A stretch of 64,000 bases of DNA from Chamaelirium japonicum (Eukaryota; Streptophyta; Magnoliopsida; Liliales; Melanthiaceae). Below the pieces are notes generated by a model, which searched no databases, was not told the origin of the DNA, and saw only the letters and a list, made by a program, of their open reading frames with translations. The DNA lies in assembly GCA_947650365.1 (NCBI GenBank), contig OX393549.1:80828915-80892914 (forward strand), read 5' to 3'. Made by a program: the position numbers and the translations under genes. Below are positions 58,101-64,000 of this stretch, piece after piece; the stretch's first letter is position 1, and the number at the start of each line of letters is the position of its first letter.

Positions 58101-61100
58101 TCGGAAAACGGGAAAAAAACGGCAAGAGAAAAAAACGGAAAAATACGATGAAAACGGGAAAAACGGGAAAAAAACGGAAAAACATCGGGAAAAAATAAAA
58201 AAAAACTTAAAAATTATACCAAGTGTATATGTCATTTTCTAACATTAAATAATCAAAACATATAGCATATGAGTTTTCTAGCAGTGATTGCAGTCGCCGT
58301 AGCGCAGGGGATCACAGTCGCAGTCGCCGTCGCGGAGCTCAGTCGCCGTCGCCGGTTTGGGGATCGCAGGGGTCTGAGGGCTCAGTCGCCGTCGCCGATC
58401 TCAGTCACCGTCGCCGTCGCCATCGCGGAGCTCAGTCGCCGTCGTGGAGCTCCGTCGCCATCGCAGTCGAGGGTTTGGGTATCGGGGGTCTGAGGGCTTA
58501 GGTTTGGGGATCGCAGGGCCGATGAGGGTTTGGAATAAAAAACTGAGTCTTTTACCCGAACCCGAACCCGAACCCGAAGGCCCCGAACCCATTTTCCCGA
58601 AACTGAACCCAAACCCTGACCCGAACCCATTTTCCCGAAACTGAACCCGAACCCATTTGCCGTATTAAACCCGTATTAAACCCGTTTTCACGTATTAAAC
58701 GTTTTAAACGCGTATAAAACGCGTAGTCACGTTTTTTTGAAAAAAACGCGTTTTTTTCGCGTTTGCTACGAACTCAGATTAGTACGCGTTCTATACGCGT
58801 TTTTTTCAAAAAAACGGGCGTTTTGGTAACTATGGCTGTACCCGACCCTGCAGCAACAACTTGTGCCTTTACCCCATACCTAGCCGCCCCCTTAGGCTTC
58901 CAAAAAGAGCTCGAAGTTCTTTTACCTGAAGGACCAGTCATTAAACTTTCGCCTCTGCAGTTATCTGTTGAGTGCCCAAATATTTTGCAATGGGAGCAAC
59001 TAGGTCTCCAATCGTACATGACTTTCTACATGAATAATACTTTATCATCCTTGCCTTGTCTCGGGACTTTGCTGGGTAGTTCGTGACCAAAGCTCACATT
59101 GATACAACATCGACCAAAATTGACCCTTTCTCCTTTTGCTATAGCACGGTCCTTAGTAATTGGCTTACCAATAAGACTGCCAAGACGGCTCATACCTTTT
59201 TCGGACCACCAATCAATAGGGAAATTAAAGAATTTTACCAATAGTGGTACTTTGACAAGCAAGTCACGGTCATGCTTACAATTCTTGCTCCACCTCTTCA
59301 GAACAATGAAGCAACCTTCGAAATTCCACGACCTACCTCCAATACTCTTTGACAATCAGCCTCTTGCTGGAATTTAAAGAGAAACATGTCATTCGCCATC
59401 TCCAGTTCCACGTAGTGAAGGCGAAGGTCCGCCTCCCTAATGGCCGTGCCTCCACAGGTGGCACTCAAAGGGATACCACCAAGCGAAGTGAAGAACCAGC
59501 CTTAGGATCAAAGGTCTTATTACCTGGGCTTGTTGTGGCATTTCCTCGAACACCTGCTGGGCTGGGGAAATTCCTACAACATTTCCTGTAGCAGCCGCTA
59601 TGGATCGCTCTCCATCCGAAATGGAACCTCCAATAGCAGATCATGCTTCACCTCCTGACTTACCCAAACCTGATGCCCTTGGGAGAGGTCGAGTCCCATC
59701 ACCTGCTGCCGAAGGAGAAACAATCGGAGTGGGGTGATGAAAGTTACATATTATTTTTGTTTTCACCTCTTGATTCACCTTTCAATAGTTAGTGATTGGA
59801 GTATAGATTCGTTTCCATATTCTGAGTTAGTGAGTTCTTCTTGATCTTGCAATGTTTCACCTCCGAGTATTGGTAATACATATGCTTGCTTCTTTGTTTA
59901 AACATTAAGCTCGAACAAATTCTCCAACCTCTTCAACATTCTAACACACTGAACAGATGCAGTGTTTTTATAATCGTTAACTGAGTTAATTGTTCACATG
60001 GTGGTTAAAGACAGATTTGGTGTAGGAATGTTTAAGGCAACTGCTTAAAAATATTATTGGGTTATGCTTTTAAAAAAAAAAAGTTGTACCGAGAGTCGGA
60101 CGAAGTAGGACACTGCATGAAATTGATCAAAACCATTCGAGGCAAGGGATGCGTGTTTCTAACATATTGGCCCTAATATTCTCGAATTTTCTGCCTTTAA
60201 AATATTTGGCCTTTCCTCGCTATCTAAGAGGGCCTGGTCACTGAATATAAGAATTTGAGTCCTTTAGAGGTTCCGAAGGAAGGAAAGGATCATTAAGATA
60301 AGAGGATTACACAAAGTATCTTCAAAACACACTAAATATCCAGAAAAGAAATAAGAAAAGAAAGAATATGATCTTTCCATCGTGGCTGGGTGTATGCTCC
60401 ATCTCGCTCTCAGATTATAACACCTATATCAAGGGATGAGTCGTTTGCTATATAACAAACCATGTGCCTACTTTATAGTGCTGTGAGCTCATTAAGAGCC
60501 CAAAATATGCCAATTAATCATCCTTTGCAGCCCCTTGCAGCTTGTTGCACTCTGAATTGTATATCTTGACTATAATTTTGATCCTTCAAGATTTTCAAAA
60601 TGGTGTATGTGCAAAATATTCAGTTGTAGATAGTCTTATAAGCTTGATGGGGTGTATATATCTCCCATGGTGATAGTATTATGGGGTTAGTAGAACACCT
60701 TTGGATATAACACTTTAGTTCTATATGATGCTGACCCTAATTTGTAAGGCGGTGTACTATGGTGTAAGCATGACGACTGGACATTTGACTATTAGACCAT
60801 TAAATGCCATTCTACCTCAAAAAAAAAAAATATAGGAATGTCTTGGTATAAATTAATCCTTGAGGAAAGCCGATAATCCTGGGGTACTCAAGGAATGATC
60901 ATCATTGGTTTACTTTTTTGATCACTCTAGATTTTGTTTTTGATTTGATAACTAATCTCGAACAATATTTACTGCATATAGGCTGAACAGAAGGCGCGTG
61001 ATGAAAGCGAAAGGCTGCGGCAACAAGAGCGTGATCAAATTGCAGAGAAACGCAGGCGTGATCTGGTGGTTTCCCTTTAACCCTTTTCACCATCTAAGTA

Positions 61101-62803
61101 ACATCTATTGTACACTGTATGATGGTATTTTTTTTCTTTTTTCCTTCAATTTATTCAACTAACAGATGTTATTTTATGTAGACCCTTCGAGCTCGCGTTG
61201 CTGCTAAGGCAGAGGAAAAAAAATTGGAGCTGTTATTTATCACTTGGTCCGAGCATCATAAGAAGCTTTGCAATTTCCTAAGGTACATGTGCGATGAAAG
61301 ATTTCTGGATCTCCTCCCCTTCACCTTAATGTTGATTTGCAGATTCTTTGGGTTATCTTTATATTTGTTTTCTCTTTGCTTCAAGACATGCATTTAAAGT
61401 TGATTCACGATTCACGATTCACGAATTGTTGTATAAAATGCAGGTTATTTTTAATTTTGGTCCAAAAGCATCCATATTGACAAATTTATTTGATCAGATA
61501 AGTTTCTGTTTGTATGCATGTTGCTGATTGATGCGAAACCGAAGCTTCCTTAATGCATGTTTTTGCACCATAATGATATCCTTTTGTGTGAATTGGCTTC
61601 AATTTGATTTATTTGACTGATTTTTATTAGGACCAAGGCAGAACCTCCAATATACTACATGCCAAACAAACCGCTAGTCGATGATGCAGCTGTTATCGAG
61701 CAGCGCAAAGAACAGGTATGCCTTGCTTGTCTTGTCGCTGGGCTTCGTATATATTGAATATCTGTAAAGGCTATAGAATCTAGATAAGTGATTATCTTCC
61801 AAGTAACTTCTGAGTAACAAAATAGAAGGCTACCATCAATCAATGTTTTAAATCCGGGTATCGGTTGTGGTATTAACCCGGACGAAACCTAGTTGACTTG
61901 GCCTAGTTGACTCGGCATTGGTCGGTTCGGCACGAACCACTTTCAACCAATTATCGATGAAATATATTAAAAAAAAAATTTCTGAACCCAATCAATACAC
62001 TCGGGCGTATCAGCCGATACGGGTTTGACTTGACCGTTGCGGACCAATACAACTTGGTATGGGCCGATACAAACCAAGTATCTACCGACCGGTGACTTGG
62101 TTCCGCCCAGTACAAAAACGAGTCGTACCAACCGATATGACTCGGTATCAGCCGAGTTTTGAAACCTTACTATCAATCGATTGCCATCTGGCTTGGACCA
62201 AATGTGATTCTTTTGTTTACGTTTAATCTTGCCTACCAAACCCTGGTCCTTTTCCAATTGGTCAAGAACAAGTACCAAAATTTAGACAGGAGCATCTTTG
62301 TTTAGCCACCTTTGTTTCGATTTGCATGATGACCATCAGGTCTAGGGATCCTGTACTCTCAAGTAGATACTGGTGATTATTGCTGGTCGTTGAATGAAGA
62401 CAGAAGCTTCTTTGCATTGTACCTGCAGGCTTTTCTTGAATGGAAGTCCTCTCGAAGGACAGAACTTTCTGAATATCAGAGGCAGATTGGGGAGCAGTTT
62501 GTCGCAACCGCCGAAGCGGAGGTACAGAGGTGGCAAAATGCGAGGAACGCCAGGAGGGCGAACAATCTGGTGAATCTACAAGAGACGATGGATAAGGAGC
62601 TGGAGACACACAGGCTCGAGCACGGCCCCAAGACGAGGAGGATTCCAGGAAGCAATGACGACGACGACGACGATGTGGAGGATATTGTGGGTGAGGATGA
62701 GCTGATGGACGAGGTCCTCGAGGTCCAAGATAGGATCGACGGTGATACAACCAAGCTAGCAGAAACAGGTAATGGGAGCCCAAACCCTTCTGAGATCCAG
62801 TAG
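48061..62803 (+). CDS. PNN: Pinin-type protein (pinin/SDK/memA domain), 414 aa, 10 exons
   Basis: Exons: 48061-48138, 48244-48348, 48427-48486, 48560-48730, 48811-48924, 51575-51646, 60982-61065, 61182-61282, 61631-61715, 62429-62803 (TAG included). All introns are GT-AG and the frame closes throughout. The start has strong context (AGGATGG). The N-terminus is a short coiled coil (EKTAEELRKEIEELHRQQRE). The pinin/SDK/memA domain covers about residues 163-305, with RNQRMLGQLLGTLEKF, a long basic coiled coil rich in Glu/Arg, and the diagnostic KAEPPIYYMPNKP segment. The C-terminus is acidic (about 347-370, six aspartates in a row). Pinin proteins act in the nucleus with exon-junction and splicing factors. 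Length and layout fit the Arabidopsis counterpart (At1g15200, from memory). Intron 5 is 2.65 kb and intron 6 is 9.3 kb, both filled with transposon remnants. Confidence 0.95.
50150..51440 (+). mobile_element. RTE-type LINE remnant (reverse transcriptase and 3' end)
   Basis: Translations interrupted by stops recall the plant RTE reverse transcriptase. In order: a segment where IRRQLIERY...HMLFID is expected (about 50275-50340), a VPRDVLWWV-like segment (about 50360-50385), SPNPVIDELPANIQKHMYN (50515-50570, matching the family's SPFLF.LVMDELTANIQ region), and a VDAKLELWMKF-like segment (about 50610-50645). GCTGACTCCAAATAGATTGG (51399-51418) matches the conserved RTE 3' terminus. All are in plus orientation. 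The identification rests on motif memory. Confidence 0.75.
51183..51287. repeat. C25 homopolymer followed by CT and TA microsatellites
   Basis: An uninterrupted run of 25 C lies at 51183-51207, followed by CT repeats (about 51246-51267) and TA repeats (about 51270-51288). All are inside the RTE remnant. Homopolymer length may be unreliable. Confidence 0.8.
52117..52190. repeat. Compound CT/CA microsatellite
   Basis: CT repeats at 52117-52134 run directly into CA repeats at 52135-52190. The tract is uninterrupted and likely to be length-variable. Confidence 0.9.
52560..52790. repeat. CTTAAGC/GATTAATCGC word segment
   Basis: Imperfect repeats of TTAAGCC, GATTAACC, TTAATTAATCGC and TTTTAAGCG fill this segment. 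It resembles the interiors of the bounded word-array MITEs, but terminal repeats and target duplication could not be placed. Confidence 0.45.
53521..54178. mobile_element. hAT-like MITE with GAGGCGTA words
   Basis: Ends are CAGTGTTTTTAGAGACGC and, on the other strand, CAATGTTTTCAGACGC. Flanks TTTTAAAT (53513-53520) and GTTTAAAT (54179-54186) fit an 8-bp duplication with one change. The left 220 bp and right 90 bp are arrays of GAGGCGTACG and GCCTCAAGG words, with an AT-rich centre. Confidence 0.75.
54837..55557. mobile_element. hAT-type MITE with GGGTCGG/GCCCGAACTCGG words
   Basis: Ends are TAGGCCTGTCAATCGGGCC and, on the other strand, TAGGACTGTCAATTGGGCC. The exact 8-bp duplication GGTCCAGT is at 54829-54836 and 55558-55565. 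Subterminal zones of about 190 bp on both sides consist of GGGCCGGGTCGG and AGCCCGAACTCGGCCC words. The centre holds a 29-bp tandem duplication (TCTAGTACTACAAGCATAGA at about 55050 and 55079). No transposase is seen. Confidence 0.9.
56581..56760. repeat. 73-bp tandem repeat inside the solo LTR
   Basis: TTCTCCGGGCTTTTGGGCTT or a variant begins at 56581, 56654 and 56727, a constant 73-bp spacing. The third copy is partial. The matching zone of the left LTR has a different, 60-bp repeat. Confidence 0.7.
57495..57710. repeat. 54-bp tandem repeat, four copies, in the solo LTR
   Basis: TGCATGC anchors occur at 57521, 57575, 57629 and 57683, exactly 54 bp apart. The unit, read on the plus strand, includes GGTGCATGCAAGTCGGGTCC. 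The left LTR has only two full copies of the same unit (1376 and 1430). Because 54 is divisible by three it creates 18-residue protein repeats in every frame, which are not genes. Confidence 0.9.
58089..58833. mobile_element. Mutator-like MITE copy B with 10-bp TSD
   Basis: Ends are ATAGTTACCAAGTCGG and, on the other strand, ATAGTTACCAAAACGCCC. The exact 10-bp duplication GGCTGTACCC is at 58079-58088 and 58834-58843. Outer parts consist of AAAACGGG and AACGCGT words. The core is a GC-rich array of GTCGCCGTCGC words (about 58285-58470) followed by CCCGAACCCGAA words (58556-58680). Copy A at 16511 shares both ends and lacks this core. Confidence 0.88.
61841..62169. mobile_element. hAT-like MITE with CCGATAC/GTATCGG words in pinin intron 9
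   Basis: Flanks CCATCAAT (61833-61840) and CTATCAAT (62170-62177) fit an 8-bp duplication with one change. Ends are CAATGTTTTAAATCCGG and, on the other strand, TAAGGTTTCAAAACTCGG. The interior is made of ACCGATACGG, TTGACTTGG and CGGTATCAGCC words. It lies in the 713-bp intron 9, about 260 bp from the last exon. Confidence 0.7.
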
Positions 62804-63420
62804 GGTGGGGGGATATGGTGTTTCTTGATCCTCGACTTTCGTGGCGTCTGGGTTTTCTTGTAATTTATTATGGGGGAGTAGCCCAATTTGGCCAGGACTT
62901 GTATTATTTGTGTAACTAAATTATTGGTAGTGAAAGTAGGCATCTGGCTGGCTTTGTGGCCAGGTTCTAAAGCTTTGCAACTTCGAGCTCTCAGTGAATT
63001 TTTTTTGTCAAAACTGGTTATGATCGTCGTGAAATATTTGGCCGAGTGTTGAGTTTGATCATGATCTTATTTTTCCCGAACTAATCATGTTCTGTTGATG
63101 ACGGTGGTGGGCGATAATCAAAGGTTTTTTTGTTTTTTTTGAGACGGTTTTCATGACCACTGGCTGTAACCTGAGTGGTACTTCCTCTCTACCAAGCTGG
63201 ATAGGTTTCCTGTTTGACTTCTGTTATGGACATTGTGGAGCGAAATTTCCCTTGGTGAATCCTGGCCGTTGATGCCATGCTTCAAGGGAATATGGAATTA
63301 ATCAATAACAGTTGCTGCCTTCCCTGTTTCGAACTCTGAATCTCTTTGAGCGCTCTTGCTCTAGCGCTCTGTCCTCTAACCGCCTGATCGGTCCATCAGA
63401 AAAAAAAAAAAAAGATGGAC
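62804..63420. other. 3' UTR and flank of the pinin gene
   Basis: After the stop codon the sequence becomes T-rich, with TTGTAATTTATTATGG-type candidates for polyadenylation near 62858-62875. No gene is seen. An A-run occurs at 63401-63414. Confidence 0.55.
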
Positions 63421-63509
63421 CTTAAAATAAAGGAAAAAGTGAAGGGCCTTGAGCTGTGTCATGGGTGGTGAAGTAGGGACTTCCTTTGCGCCGGTGCTTG
63501 TAACCAACT

Positions 63510-64000
63510 TTCTTAGGCCCTGTTTGGTTGGGAGGAGTTACAACTGCCCGGTGAAAGTTGCAACTCATGCAATTGGAAAAGCATGATTTACAACTCATGA
63601 ACTTGGAAAAGCAGAGAGTTGCAACTACCAACAATTGCAACTCTATAGTTTGATTGTTTTTATGGTAGCGGGAAGCGGTGACTAGCGGTGGTAGCCAGCG
63701 GTAGGTGGTGGTGGCCGACAGGCGGTGATAGCGGCAGGTGATGGCTTGGCAGCCAGTGATAGTCGGTGTAGGCGGCGGTCAATGGCCAATAGGGTGGCGA
63801 TCGGCGGTGGCTGGTAGCAGGTGGTGGCCGGCATAAGCGACTGGGAAGCAGTAGTGGTGGCCAACGGTTGGTGGTGCGCCGACAGCCAATGGTGGTCGAT
63901 GTAGGCAGTGACGGCGACAGCTTGCTGGATGGAGAGTAGGGGTGTGCATCCGTTCGAAACCAACCTATTTAGGCAAAACGCAAACCGATCTAACCTTGGT
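63510..64000. mobile_element. MITE-like element start and GCGGTGG array, running off the right edge
   Basis: TAGGCCCTGTTTGGTTGGG at 63513-63531 is a widespread plant MITE-type terminus. It is followed by GTTGCAACTC words and, from about 63665 to 63930, a GC-rich array of GCGGTGGTAGC variants. TAGGGGTGTGCATCCG at 63938 resembles the left end of another TAGGG hAT MITE. Right ends lie outside the window. Confidence 0.45.

Larger units (their letters stand above)
55561..59750 (-). pseudogene. L1-type LINE ORF1 relic (DUF4283 plus zinc knuckle), split by insertions
   Basis: The minus-strand pieces are 59750-58844, 58078-57733 and 55629-55561, interrupted by the Mutator-like element and the solo LTR. 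A DUF4283-like domain is readable at about 59400-59060 (MFLFKFQQEAD, WNFEGCFIVLKRW, WSEKGMSRLGSLIGKP, with a frameshift near 59350). It is followed by an in-frame TAG and a CX2CX4HX4C zinc knuckle (CSHCKIFGHSTDNC, about 58960-59000) and a low-complexity tail. This layout is typical of plant L1 ORF1 proteins, which bind nucleic acid. Frameshift and stops make it non-functional. The upstream boundary is approximate and no ORF2 was found. Confidence 0.7.
51647..60981 (+). other. Pinin intron 6 (9.3 kb), nested transposon cluster
   Basis: The intron contains, from left to right, a CT/CA microsatellite, a TTAA-word segment, a bounded hAT MITE (53521-54178), an AATTTCGGTC-word segment from about 54484, a second hAT MITE (54837-55557), an L1-type ORF1 relic (about 55561-59750) split by a solo LTR and a Mutator-like MITE, and AT-rich sequence from 59750. 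Splice sites at both ends are canonical (GTGAGC and ATATAG). Confidence 0.8.

Noticed and set aside
58285..58680. Captured host gene (Pack-MULE) in the Mutator-like MITE copy B
   Set aside because: The core is a repetitive GTCGCC and CCCGAA word array with no recognisable exon, so gene capture is not supported.

Overview
The window is nuclear DNA from a flowering plant. The evidence is two split genes with plant-type GT-AG introns, plant-only transposon types (TRIM, hAT and Mutator-like MITEs, Helitron-like ends, RTE and L1-type LINE remnants), and a plant-specific protein family. First exons are strongly GC-rich and introns AT-rich, and several introns are swollen by transposons. This suggests a monocot with expanded introns (palm- or Zingiberales-like), but the species is an inference.

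Three protein-coding genes can be supported. (1) A single-exon gene at 5503-6069 (+) encodes 188 aa of an uncharacterised plant family. (2) A roughly 31 kb gene on the minus strand (ATG at 40681, stop at 9820) has 17 exons whose joins are all in phase. It encodes about 1520 aa with two PHD plus extended-PHD zinc-finger modules (JADE/BRPF-like chromatin reader). (3) A plus-strand gene at 48061-62803 has 10 exons, all in phase, and encodes a 414-aa pinin-type protein (pinin/SDK/memA domain, splicing and exon-junction-associated). Genes 2 and 3 are divergent, with 7.4 kb between their start codons. They are functionally compatible (chromatin reading and mRNA processing), but nothing in the sequence shows they work together.

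Layout: 1-3327 is the 3' part of an LTR retrotransposon with its 2 kb LTR. 3328-5300 is a stack of MITEs, one nested in another. 5503-6069 is the small gene. 6070-9800 holds old TRIM copies, a tRNA-derived SINE and microsatellites. 9820-40681 is the PHD gene; its five long introns (3.9-7.2 kb) carry a very young TRIM, a Mutator-like MITE, a copia-type primer-binding site, a three-copy 319-bp tandem repeat, an LTR fragment with a 207-bp tandem duplication, RTE remnants and two hAT MITEs. 40.8-48.0 kb is intergenic, with a tandem Helitron-like array, a hAT MITE and a long-TIR Mutator-like element that ends 160 bp before the pinin ATG. 48061-62803 is pinin; its 9.3 kb intron 6 contains an L1-type ORF1 relic that received three clean insertions: a hAT MITE, a 2093-bp solo LTR of the same family as the left-end LTR, and a Mutator-like element. 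62.8-64.0 kb is 3' flank plus the start of further repeats.

The most unusual pattern is a suite of MITEs with 7-10 bp target-site duplications. Each has an interior that is an iterated array of its own short word (GGGTC-, CGGACACGG-, GTGCGGT-, GAGGCGTA-, CGAAATATCGCG-, CCGATAC-, AAACGGG-type). No virus, toxin gene, CRISPR array, rRNA or intact tRNA gene was found.
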